From Aphodovivens sp036306585 (GTDB taxonomy: Bacteria > Actinomycetota > Coriobacteriia > Coriobacteriales > Eggerthellaceae): 64,000 bases of DNA. Shown here piece after piece: positions 8,158 to 15,167 of this stretch. The first letter of the stretch is position 1. The number at the start of each line of letters is the position of its first letter. The notes beneath the pieces were generated by a model. The model was given only the letters and a program-made list of their open reading frames with translations. It ran no database searches and had not been told where the DNA came from. The position numbers and the translations under genes are program-made. The stretch spans positions 248,001 through 312,000 of the forward strand of contig JAXJZF010000007.1 in NCBI GenBank assembly GCA_036306585.1, given 5' to 3'.

Positions 8158-8598
8158 ATGTCGCAAATAGCCGAGAAGATTCGTGAGATATTCAGGATTG
8201 CTAACGAGCTGGAGAGGATGTATCCCGGGCGACACTTCACGCCCGACGGCCATATGGTGGGCAGCATCGGAGAGGTCATCGCCGCCGAGGAATACGGTCT
8301 TAAGCTTTTCGAAGCATCGCATCCCGTCCATGATGCGAGAGCAAAAGACGGGAAGCTGGTTCAGATCAAGGCGACGCAGGGCTGCAGAGTCTCGATAAGC
8401 GAGTGTCCGGAATATCTCATCGTGCTCAAGATATATCGCGACGGCGCCTTCGAGGAGGTCTACAACGGTCCCGGCGACATCGCATGGGAGCTGGTCGGCA
8501 AGCGCCAGAAGACGGGCCAATGCCATGTCTCCCTCGCGAAGCTGCGTACCGCGATGGCGGAGGTCCCGGAACGCGACAGGCTCCCTCGCAAGGGGTGA
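8158..8598 (+). CDS. DUF6998-like PD-(D/E)XK-fold protein
   Basis: The 146-residue protein contains GSIGEVIAAEEYG, HDARAKDGKLVQIKATQG and a third conserved strand, the layout of a small PD-(D/E)XK-like family I associate with DUF6998. The Glu of GE, Asp of HDA and the QIK form a plausible metal site. I chose ATG 8158, which has GGAG six bases upstream; a TTG at 8137 would add seven residues. It follows the Type ISP gene after 67 bp on the same strand. It may be an accessory nuclease or a decoy/immunity factor for the restriction enzyme, but no such role is established. Confidence 0.7.
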   Translation: MSQIAEKIREIFRIANELERMYPGRHFTPDGHMVGSIGEVIAAEEYGLKLFEASHPVHDARAKDGKLVQIKATQGCRVSISECPEYLIVLKIYRDGAFEEVYNGPGDIAWELVGKRQKTGQCHVSLAKLRTAMAEVPERDRLPRKG

Positions 8599-8640
8599 AA
8601 GACACTGATTCGAGCAGTCTTCGGTCCAGCAACCCAACGA

Positions 8641-8760
8641 CCGCACGGTTCTGTATGGTTCATCGGCATTCCGTTTCCCCAGGCCACGTATTTGGCGCGC
8701 CGTATTGGGAGACGTCCCGAGTCGTTTTTTGGGCGAATTTTGGGCAAATAGCGGGAGAGC
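8641..8760. repeat. degenerate copy of the integrase-end control region
   Basis: CCGCACGGTTCTGTATGG (8641-8658) matches the reverse complement of the island operator at 13 of 18 positions. Downstream, GTTTTTTGGGCGAATTTT then GGGCAAATAGC (8724-8752) resembles the tandem GGGCAAAT boxes at 19237-19268 beside the integrase. No gene is seen from 8599 to 8852. It may be the relic of another element's end. Confidence 0.4.
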
Positions 8761-8852
8761 TGTTGAAAGCGGGCGTTTCTGAGCGGGTTCCGACAGCGAG
8801 AATGCGGCAGGCCATGGCTGCAGTCTCACCGGGACGAGGGTGCCGAGCCCGT

Positions 8853-9830
8853 TTACCTTCCTGTCGGCTCGCAACGGGCGTCGGAGCTCGATTCGTTCAC
8901 TCCCAAAGTCGGGACGATGCGGGATATCGTTTCGCCGATATCGCCGTCCACGAGGATGCTCCTGCCCGCGATGGCAGCGGGAGCGCACGCTCCTCCAATG
9001 TTCACGCAGGCGTACGTCGCATGGTCGTTCCGTCCCACGGCATTCCAGAAGGGGTACTTGATGATGACGGGCGTGTTGTCCCCGACGCCCAGCTCCAGGT
9101 ACAGGACGCGGTCGCCGGAGTGCGCCTCGCAGAACGCGCGGTAGCGGGAGGAAGCCTCGTGCCATCCGCTATCCTCGCAGAACGAGCCGTCAACGCGCAG
9201 GTTGGGGACCATGGGCGCCCCGCAGCGCGGGCAGCGAGGAACTAGCTCGCTCGGCACCCGCTGGTCTTTCTGGCGGCCCGCCATCTCGCGGATCTGCCGC
9301 TCGTTGTCGTACGTCTCGCCGGAGCAGTTGCGGCTGCACTGGAACAAGCCGTAGTCGCCCTGCGTGTAGAACAGCCGCGCTTTGTCGAACCCCGCCAGCT
9401 GGAACTGGTGGTCGACGTTGGTGGTGAGGACGAAGTAGTCCCGTCTTTCGAGGATGCGCAGGAGGTCGAGGTAGGGCTTGCCGACCCCTGCTTCGTAGCG
9501 GTTGAGCAGGATGGCGCGGCTCCACCACGCCCAGTAGGTCTCCAGGTCGGGGAAGGGGTGGAATCCGCCCGAGTACATGTCGGTAATTCCGAACCGGTCG
9601 CGGAAGTCCGCGAAGTTCTCGTCGAAACGCTTGCCGGAGTACGAGAAGCCTGCCGCGGCGGAGAGCCCGGCGCCCGCGCCCACCAGGACGGCGTCGCATT
9701 CGTCGAGCTCGTGCCTTATCGCTTTGGCTGCTTCCTCCGCCGTCGCGTCGGTCCCGTGTACGAGGGCCGTGCCCCGCTTGGCGCGCGCGTACCCGCCGCC
9801 AGCGAGCAGGTTAGCCGAAAAGAATGTCAT
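8853..9830 (-). CDS. SirTM, macrodomain-linked class M sirtuin (protein ADP-ribosyltransferase)
   Basis: The 325-residue product has the sirtuin NAD-binding loop GAGAGLSAAAGFSYSG (51-66), TTNVDHQF (136-143) and a zinc ribbon with C165xxxC169 and C200xxC203. Where deacetylating sirtuins carry the catalytic His, this protein reads TQG (Gln157), as expected for class M sirtuins, which ADP-ribosylate proteins. In known bacterial operons the target is a lipoylated GcvH-like protein. The ATG overlaps the macrodomain gene by 20 bp, so the pair is co-translated. No GcvH-L or lipoate ligase gene is present in this window, so the target here is open. A late C-terminal tail of about 20 residues looks unstructured. 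Confidence 0.92.
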   Translation of the reverse strand: MTFFSANLLAGGGYARAKRGTALVHGTDATAEEAAKAIRHELDECDAVLVGAGAGLSAAAGFSYSGKRFDENFADFRDRFGITDMYSGGFHPFPDLETYWAWWSRAILLNRYEAGVGKPYLDLLRILERRDYFVLTTNVDHQFQLAGFDKARLFYTQGDYGLFQCSRNCSGETYDNERQIREMAGRQKDQRVPSELVPRCPRCGAPMVPNLRVDGSFCEDSGWHEASSRYRAFCEAHSGDRVLYLELGVGDNTPVIIKYPFWNAVGRNDHATYACVNIGGACAPAAIAGRSILVDGDIGETISRIVPTLGVNESSSDARCEPTGR

Positions 9831-10608
9831 GGTAGATCCTCTCGTCCGATTCCAGGAAGACGTCGAACACCACGTGGATGCTCTGTCCGTTCCCGTCCAG
9901 CCATCCGCGCACCGTGCGGACCGCGATCTGCGCGGCCTCTTCCTGGGGGAACCCGAACACGCCGGTCCCGATGCAGCAGAACGCGATGCTTTCCGCCCCC
10001 GCCTTTTGGGCTGCGTCCAGGCAGCTTCCGTAGCAGCTTGCCAGGAGCGTCCGGTCGGTGTCGTCAGGACTCCCGTCTGCGATGGGGCCCACGGTGTGCG
10101 CGATCCATTTCGCCGGCAAGTTGTAGGCTGCCGTCATCTTCGCCAGGCCCGTCGGCTCGGGGCGGCCCTGCGCCTGCATGATGCGCGCGCATTCCGCGCG
10201 AAGCTGGATGCCGGCGTAGGTATGGATGGCGTTGTCGATGCAGTGGTGGCCGGGCACCCAGCAGCCCAGCATCCGGGAGTTCGCCGCGTTCACGACGACG
10301 TCGGCCGCGAGCGTGGTGATGTCGCCGCGCCAGAGGCTCAGGCGCCCGTCGAGCGTCGTGCGGGGCAGCGCGCCCGCGTCGACGATTCCCATCTCGGCGA
10401 TGCGGGCCCGGAGCATGCGGTCCTGCGCGGCGATAAACTCGTCGGCCGCCGGCATCGGCTCGCGCACGTTGACGAGGGCGCGGTAGGCTTCGAAGAGGGC
10501 CGGCTCGTCGCCCTCCGGCGACGATGCCATTTCGCGGGCCCTCTTGGTCCCGAAGCGCTCCTCCGCAAGATAGCGGACGCAGTAGGCGAGGTCTTCCATC
10601 TTTTTCAT
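9811..10608 (-). CDS. zinc-type macrodomain protein (ADP-ribosyl hydrolase)
   Basis: The 265-residue protein has an N-terminal helical extension and then a macrodomain: RGDITTLAADVVVNAANS (94-111), the metal-binding stretch GCWVPGHHCIDNAIH (115-129, with Cys116, His122 and Cys123 as candidate zinc ligands) and the phosphate loop GTGVFGFP (214-221). It should remove ADP-ribose placed by the neighbouring sirtuin. The ATG at 10606-10608 overlaps the upstream gene's stop as ATGA, and its 3' end overlaps the sirtuin start. The order macrodomain then sirtuin with overlaps is the known SirTM module. Confidence 0.92.
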   Translation of the reverse strand: MKKMEDLAYCVRYLAEERFGTKRAREMASSPEGDEPALFEAYRALVNVREPMPAADEFIAAQDRMLRARIAEMGIVDAGALPRTTLDGRLSLWRGDITTLAADVVVNAANSRMLGCWVPGHHCIDNAIHTYAGIQLRAECARIMQAQGRPEPTGLAKMTAAYNLPAKWIAHTVGPIADGSPDDTDRTLLASCYGSCLDAAQKAGAESIAFCCIGTGVFGFPQEEAAQIAVRTVRGWLDGNGQSIHVVFDVFLESDERIYHDILFG

Positions 10609-11324
10609 CCTCCTATCCTCCGTATCGCGCCGTGCGGGCACGCCTCTTCGCACAGCCCGCAGCGCAGGCACGCCCCCTGGTCGATCCTGAACGTCCCGTC
10701 TTCGGCGCGCGCGATGCAGCCTTGCGGGCAGACGGCGGCGCATGCGCCGCAACCCTCGCACCCTTCCGAGACCTCGAACGCGCCCTTCGCGTCCAAAGAG
10801 GCGCGGCCTATGGCGAACGGCACCCTCACGATGGGCTTCTGGCCGAGGTCAAAATACTCGCCGCTGCCGTCCTCGATGCAGAAGACCTCGCAGGCGTAGC
10901 GGGACTCGGCGGGGTAGAGCTGGGCCATGGAGGGGTTCAGCTCGAACATCCGGTCGACGAGCGCCTTCTGCTCCCCGTCGGCTGCGCGGACCGCCCGCCC
11001 TCGCAGCCTACACGTCCTGAAGTCCGTCGTCTGCCCGACGATGGCGACGACGGGATTGCGCAGGATTTCCCTGTAGAACTCTTTGCCGCGGGGCGCGAGG
11101 AAGTAGAGCCTACCGTCCTCGACGTGCATCACGTCTATCACGCGGACGGCGGGAAGCCCCTCGGCGTCGACCGTCGCGAACGAGCAGTCCCTGATGCGCC
11201 TCAGGAAGCGCAGGCAGTACCCGGCGTCTATCTCCCCGACGCCGGCGACGGGGATGCGGCCGGACGCCGCAAGGCCGAGCTCATCCTGCGTTTCCTGTCC
11301 TTGCCGTGCTCTCTCCCAGCTCAT
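10605..11324 (-). CDS. FMN split-barrel (PNPOx-like) protein fused to 2x[4Fe-4S] ferredoxin
   Basis: Residues about 30-165 form a pyridoxamine-phosphate-oxidase-like FMN-binding split barrel, seen in VRVIDVMHVEDGRLYFLAP and the following strands. Residues about 185-239 hold two bacterial ferredoxin clusters, CEGCGACAAVCP and CLRCGLCEEACP. The fusion could pass electrons from ferredoxin clusters to a flavin that reduces a small molecule or quinone. GAGGAGGT precedes the ATG. The gene is coupled to the macrodomain gene (ATGA overlap), so it belongs to the ADP-ribosylation operon. Known SirTM operons often include an oxidoreductase, but I cannot say whether this fold matches those. Confidence 0.88.
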   Translation of the reverse strand: MSWERARQGQETQDELGLAASGRIPVAGVGEIDAGYCLRFLRRIRDCSFATVDAEGLPAVRVIDVMHVEDGRLYFLAPRGKEFYREILRNPVVAIVGQTTDFRTCRLRGRAVRAADGEQKALVDRMFELNPSMAQLYPAESRYACEVFCIEDGSGEYFDLGQKPIVRVPFAIGRASLDAKGAFEVSEGCEGCGACAAVCPQGCIARAEDGTFRIDQGACLRCGLCEEACPHGAIRRIGG

Positions 11325-11396
11325 ATCTACCTCCTCGCAATCGGACGCGGCGCCCCTTGCGGAAGGCGCCGCGGCGTTCTCTATTCCGCCACTTCG

Positions 11397-12170
11397 CTAG
11401 AACTTGCCGTTCTCGTTCTGCCAGTCGGACGGGTCGGCGATGGTCTCCATGACGTCCCAATGCTCCGCGACCTTGCCGTCCTCCACGCGCCACAGGTCGT
11501 AGTACGACGTGGGCTTGCCGCCGAAGGTACCCTCGCTCACGCCCAGGACGAAGTTGCCCTGCGCGAGGACCTGGTGGGTCTCATCGTAGATCATCTGGAT
11601 GCCGTCCGTCGCGAGCGCCTCGAGCGCGGCCCCCAGGCCGGAGAGCCCGTCGGCTATCCCGGTGTTGTGCTGGAGGTAGGCGTCGCCCGCGAAGTACTCC
11701 GGGGTCTTCTCGGGGTGCTTCCCCTGCATGACGTCCACGAGGAACGCCTCGATGAGGGCCCGGTTCGCCTCGGTCTTGTCGAGGTCGGAGACCTCGGTGG
11801 GGCCGTCGGTCTGCGTGCGGCCGGAGGGGTTCGGCCCGGCGACGTCGGCGAGGTTGTCCCAGTGCTCGGCGATGAGCCCCTGGTCGTTGAAGCGGAAGAT
11901 GTCGAAGGCCACCTGCTCGCCGGCCCCCGCGAAGTTGTAGACGCTCTGCAGGAACACCTTGTCGCCGTCCTCGAACGCGCGGATGTTCCTCACCGTCGTC
12001 TTGACGGGCGCGGAGGCCAGGTACTCCACGGACCCGACGAACGCGTCGCGGCCCGTGCCGTAGGCGAGGTTGTGCTGGATGTAGCCTTCGTCGAGGAGGC
12101 TTGCCGCCAGCTCGGCGTCTCCGGTGGCGAACGTGCCGATGAGGTCGAGTGCTTTCTGAATGTTGCTCAT
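11397..12170 (-). CDS. tandem SnoaL/NTF2-like protein
   Basis: The 257-residue product consists of two NTF2-like cone folds in series. Each has the EGYIQHN/DAYLQHN strand, a GxxAF or GxxAL helix, and a final FRFNDQGLIAEHWD or LWRVEDGKVAEHWD strand. SnoaL-like proteins bind or isomerise small hydrophobic molecules, and duplications like this usually form an internal dimer. It is the first gene of the operon, 72 bp before the flavin/ferredoxin gene, and divergent from an HxlR regulator. AAAGGAACGG precedes the ATG. The HxlR link suggests induction by electrophiles, aldehydes or quinones. Confidence 0.85.
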   Translation of the reverse strand: MSNIQKALDLIGTFATGDAELAASLLDEGYIQHNLAYGTGRDAFVGSVEYLASAPVKTTVRNIRAFEDGDKVFLQSVYNFAGAGEQVAFDIFRFNDQGLIAEHWDNLADVAGPNPSGRTQTDGPTEVSDLDKTEANRALIEAFLVDVMQGKHPEKTPEYFAGDAYLQHNTGIADGLSGLGAALEALATDGIQMIYDETHQVLAQGNFVLGVSEGTFGGKPTSYYDLWRVEDGKVAEHWDVMETIADPSDWQNENGKF

Positions 12171-12255
12171 TTCCGTTCCTTTCCCTGTGGGTCTGCGGTC
12201 CTTCTCGCCGCTTGCGTGGCTTCATGGTAGAATGTGTGGTGCGAAATAAGAAGTA

Positions 12256-12291
12256 GGCACTATAAAGTGCCGTAGGTACTTAAAAGTAACC
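12256..12291. promoter_or_regulatory. two HxlR-type operators in the divergent promoter
   Basis: GGCACTATAAAGTGCC (12256-12271, perfect 6+6 palindrome) and GGTACTTAAAAGTAACC (12275-12291) both follow GTA and repeat with a 19-bp period. They resemble the TACT...AGTA sites of YodB/HxlR proteins and sit between the regulator and the operon it probably controls. The TATAAA inside site 1 could double as a -10 box for the regulator. Confidence 0.7.
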
Positions 12292-12313
12292 ATAAATGAA
12301 CAGGTGGTATGCA

Positions 12314-12688
12314 ATGAGCGACGATGAAATCGGCTATACCGAATACCGCAACGACGAACTTCCTAAAAGAAGCGACCTCCCCGCCTGCCCGGTGGAGACC
12401 TGCGTGTCCCTTATCGGCAGCAAGTGGAAGCTGCTCATAATGCGGGACCTGCTCCTGAACGGCTCGATGAGGTTCAAGGCCCTTCAGCGCAGCATCGGGG
12501 GCGTCTCCCAGAAGGTCCTCACCACGAACCTGCGCAGCATGGAGGATGCGGGACTCGTCGTCAGGCGTGTCTACGCGGAGGTCCCTCCCCGTGTCGAGTA
12601 TTCCCTCACGGAGCTGGGCCAGAGCCTGAGGCCCATCATGGACTCCATGTGGGACTGGGGGGAGTCCTACCAGGCCATGGCCCGATAG
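12314..12688 (+). CDS. HxlR-family redox/aldehyde-sensing regulator
   Basis: The 124-residue protein has the HxlR signature CPVETCVSLIGSKWKLLI and the winged-helix segment MRFKALQRSIGGVSQKVLTTNLRSMEDAGLV. The N-terminal Cys of this motif is the one that senses quinones or aldehydes in YodB and HypR. I chose ATG 12314 because AGGTGG is six bases upstream; an ATG at 12296 lacks a site. It is divergent from the SnoaL-ferredoxin-macrodomain-sirtuin operon with two matching palindromes between, so it probably represses both itself and that operon. Confidence 0.93.
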   Translation: MSDDEIGYTEYRNDELPKRSDLPACPVETCVSLIGSKWKLLIMRDLLLNGSMRFKALQRSIGGVSQKVLTTNLRSMEDAGLVVRRVYAEVPPRVEYSLTELGQSLRPIMDSMWDWGESYQAMAR

Positions 12689-12940
12689 CCTGCGAAATCG
12701 GCGAAAAGGCGAATCCGATCCGAAGCGCCCTTTGCGATCGGGCAAAAAGAGGGGAAAGGCGGATTTCCTGAACGCGCAGCGCTTCACATTGCCGACTACC
12801 AATCGAATGGGCGAAGCCCTGCGCCTACGAGAAGCGCGAAGCCAAGGCTTCCGAAACGGCGGATGGGTGCAGGGGGCCTGCCTCTTGCCGCGGGACCGGG
12901 GCGCGCAGCCCCGGCGCGATCGCGATTGGGAGAACGATGG

Positions 12941-12972
12941 GAGGGGAGCCGCCGGAGGGGGCGGCTCCCCTC
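12941..12972. terminator. 13-bp stem-loop between convergent genes
   Basis: GAGGGGAGCCGCC (12941-12953) pairs perfectly with GGCGGCTCCCCTC (12960-12972). No strong U-run follows on either strand. It lies between hxlR-direction transcription and the minus gene at 12983. From 12689 to 12940 I see no gene. Confidence 0.55.
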
Positions 12973-12982
12973 GCGTTTACGC

Positions 12983-13585
12983 CTACTCCCTCGGGACGAT
13001 GAGGGCGGTTTTGGATTCGATCCTGTTGTTCGGGTTCCAATTCCAGTCGCCGTCGTGATCGTATCGGGCGACGAGCGGCGTGCCTTTTTCGGAGCGGGCA
13101 ACCACGGGGTAGTGCTCCCAGCGCCCGTCGAAGTCGCTCACCCAGACCTCGTCTCCGATTTCGAGCTCCGAGGCGGGGATCTCTTCGGCGTCGAGAAGGT
13201 CTCCGAGCCGCTCGCCTTCAGGCATCGCCTCGTCGAAGGCCCGAAGCATTCCGCCGAAGTCGTGCGAGCTCTGCTCGACGAAGCCCTCGTAGGGGAGGAT
13301 CCGGTCGGCGATCCTCCATCCTTCGATGACGTAGATCCCGTTGTCCCCGGGATTCATATGCTCGTCGTCGGAGTAGGGCATGATGCCCACGCTCAACGTA
13401 CCTCCGAAGAAGTTGCCGACGACCTGGCAGAGCCTCGCCCATCCGTAGTTGTCTGCGCTCGGCGCGCGGTAGCCCTTGAGCTCGCAGTACCGAAGCAGCG
13501 GCTCGACGGTGTCGCGCCCTCCGTTCCAGTGCAGGTACAGCCCGATCTTCTTCTCGGCGGTGGTGATGACGGCTCGGTTTCCCAT
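12983..13585 (-). CDS. unknown soluble island protein, 200 aa
   Basis: The protein begins MGNRAVITTAEKKIGLYLHWNGGRD and continues with many aromatic and acidic residues, NGIYVIEGWRI and a C-terminal Asp/Trp/Asn-rich segment. There is no membrane segment or recognised catalytic motif. I have the impression of a family common on gut mobile elements but cannot name it. AAAGGGG lies at good spacing from the ATG. Its leader shares a segment with the leader of the YraN-like gene at 1812-2198, so the two may be co-regulated. Confidence 0.75.
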   Translation of the reverse strand: MGNRAVITTAEKKIGLYLHWNGGRDTVEPLLRYCELKGYRAPSADNYGWARLCQVVGNFFGGTLSVGIMPYSDDEHMNPGDNGIYVIEGWRIADRILPYEGFVEQSSHDFGGMLRAFDEAMPEGERLGDLLDAEEIPASELEIGDEVWVSDFDGRWEHYPVVARSEKGTPLVARYDHDGDWNWNPNNRIESKTALIVPRE

Positions 13586-13760
13586 GACGACCCCTTTCGG
13601 TTTTCGGCCCGCCCCTTTGGCTGGCCTCGTGGCCTGGGGCGCGCCCCGGTTCCCGGGGGGCGTCGGCGGAGGGAAGCGAAAACCCGCGAGGGCCCTGAGC
13701 TTCCGAGCGTTTGGTCGACGGGTCTTTCGCGCGGAAGGTTTTTCGCGCCGTTGACGCGCG
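13586..13760. repeat. leader related to that at 2199-2383
   Basis: Blocks CCCCTTTCGGTTTTCGG, GGGCGCG..CCGGTTCC, GGGAAGCG and GTCTTTCGCG occur in the same order and orientation as in the YraN-like leader. No gene is seen between 13586 and 13849. Confidence 0.5.
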
Positions 13761-13849
13761 CGGGGTTCGGGGCGATCCTAGGGCCTCGAGGACCGCGGCG
13801 GACGGGACGTGTCGAGAGGGCTAGATACGGGAATCGAGCGGGCGCCCGC

Positions 13850-14461
13850 CTAGCCGAGGAGATGGGCGATCGTGATGATCTCCCCGACAGAGTGGAGGGA
13901 GCAGACAACCGCCAGGCAGCACATCGCGACGGTCATGGCCCTCGCGAACCATGCGTCCGCCTTGTCTTTCTCGTTCCGCCTCCTCTTTCTGACGATACGG
14001 CAGTTCACGGTCGGCTTGCGCGAGAAGACGTCGGCGTACTCGTCGAACAGCTCTGTCTCGTTGCGGATGAGGGAGAGCGCCGCCTTGATGTCCCCGATCA
14101 GTTTCCGGCCGTCGACCCCGACTTCGAAGATGTGCGTCCTGTCGAAGGCATCGAGCTTCTCCGGGCTCTGCATGAGGCGAAACCGTTCCCCGTCGACTCC
14201 GTTCGCGAGGGATGTCCGCTCGCAGGAGAATGCCCGCAGTGCGCTGCGAAGCGCGGAAATCTCCGCTGCGTCGGAAACCCCGTATTTCTCGGCTGCTCCG
14301 TCGATCGCCTGCAGGAGATCGTATGCTCCTGCGCATGGAGAGAAAAGCTCGTTGTAGACGAGCCCAATCGCGTGTCTCTCCAGGGCGTCGTAGGCCTCGA
14401 TCGCCTCCCGGTAGGTGATTTTTGTTCCTGGCTCTGGGAACGTGTTTGATGGCTGGTCCAT
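13850..14461 (-). CDS. unknown protein with C-terminal membrane anchor
   Basis: This 203-residue product is largely helical and soluble up to about residue 165, then has a KRRRNEK basic patch and one hydrophobic segment (about 178-200, MTVAMCCLAVVCSLHSVGEI). It would be a tail-anchored inner-membrane protein facing the cytoplasm. AAAGGAG precedes the ATG. It is 86 bp after the gene at 14548-14979, which is also single-pass, and the two may form a unit. I recognise no family. Confidence 0.72.
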   Translation of the reverse strand: MDQPSNTFPEPGTKITYREAIEAYDALERHAIGLVYNELFSPCAGAYDLLQAIDGAAEKYGVSDAAEISALRSALRAFSCERTSLANGVDGERFRLMQSPEKLDAFDRTHIFEVGVDGRKLIGDIKAALSLIRNETELFDEYADVFSRKPTVNCRIVRKRRRNEKDKADAWFARAMTVAMCCLAVVCSLHSVGEIITIAHLLG

Positions 14462-14547
14462 GCGGGGCTCCTTTCATGGGGGCGGATTGGGATGCGCGGA
14501 TATGCCGCGCGTAAGAGGGCCTTGGTCTTTTCGCGAGCAGGGATGGC

Positions 14548-14979
14548 CTAGGCGGCTTTGAGTCCCTTGAACATCCTCGGGAAGCATCCGGCGATCCTTT
14601 TCGTGACCTTCTTTGCAGCGGGCGGGTCGACGATGTAGGCAACGATCACGACTGTTGCAGCCCCCAGAGTAACGAGGATGCCGAGGGTTTCCTGATCGCG
14701 TTCGTGGCGCTTCTCGTCGATGGACCCCATTTCGGCTTCCTCCTCTTTGAGCCAGCCTCTGATCTCCTTCTTTTGATCAAAGGTGTAGCTGTCGTCCTTT
14801 AGCATCGCGCGGTAGACCTCGGCGTTTTTCTCGCAGGTCTTGATGCGCTCGAGCGAGGCTTCTTTGTTGCTTTCGATGCCTGCTTTGAATACGTTTTCGA
14901 GTGTTTCCGGGATTTCCCCGGCGGCCTTTACGGCGGCGGGCGTCAAGGTCGACTTGATATCGGTGAACGAGTTGCTCAT
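14548..14979 (-). CDS. unknown single-pass membrane protein, 143 aa
   Basis: The first 95 residues are charged and helical with several Lys/Glu-rich heptad-like stretches. A single membrane segment follows (about 98-117, LGILVTLGAATVVIVAYIV), then a short basic tail with KKVTKRI. AAAGGA precedes the ATG. It is divergent from the XRE-type gene at 15168 and heads a two-gene run with 13850-14461. The organisation (HTH regulator plus small membrane proteins on an island) is compatible with a defence or exclusion role, but nothing identifies one. Confidence 0.72.
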   Translation of the reverse strand: MSNSFTDIKSTLTPAAVKAAGEIPETLENVFKAGIESNKEASLERIKTCEKNAEVYRAMLKDDSYTFDQKKEIRGWLKEEEAEMGSIDEKRHERDQETLGILVTLGAATVVIVAYIVDPPAAKKVTKRIAGCFPRMFKGLKAA

Positions 14980-15092
14980 GGCATTCCTTTCCGTGTTTCC
15001 AGGGCTGTGGTCGAAGCTGTGGGGCGAACCGGTTCCAGCTGGCGAGGCGGCAACAAATTCCTTCTTCTCCAGTTGACCGGAGGCCCCTTGTC

Positions 15093-15108
15093 TGCAATCA
15101 TTGTTGCA
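15093..15108. promoter_or_regulatory. TGCAA-N6-TTGCA palindrome
   Basis: A perfect 5+5 inverted repeat lies in the 188-bp divergent region between the membrane-protein gene (start 14979) and the HTH gene (start 15168). It is a candidate autoregulatory operator. Confidence 0.4.
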
Positions 15109-15167
15109 AAAATTATTGCCGCTTTCGATAGGATAAACAAAAAGTTTTTACCGCTTAGGGGGGGATC

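Noticed and set aside
10524..12230. 568-codon plus-strand open frame
   Set aside because: Antisense to the flavin/ferredoxin and SnoaL genes; no motifs or ribosome site.
12941..12972. Classical rho-independent terminator
   Set aside because: Stem is perfect but neither strand has a U-run, so it is listed only as a hairpin-type terminator with moderate confidence.
12863..14449. 528-codon plus-strand open frame
   Set aside because: Runs across a terminator hairpin and two minus-strand genes with good starts; composition of a shadow frame.
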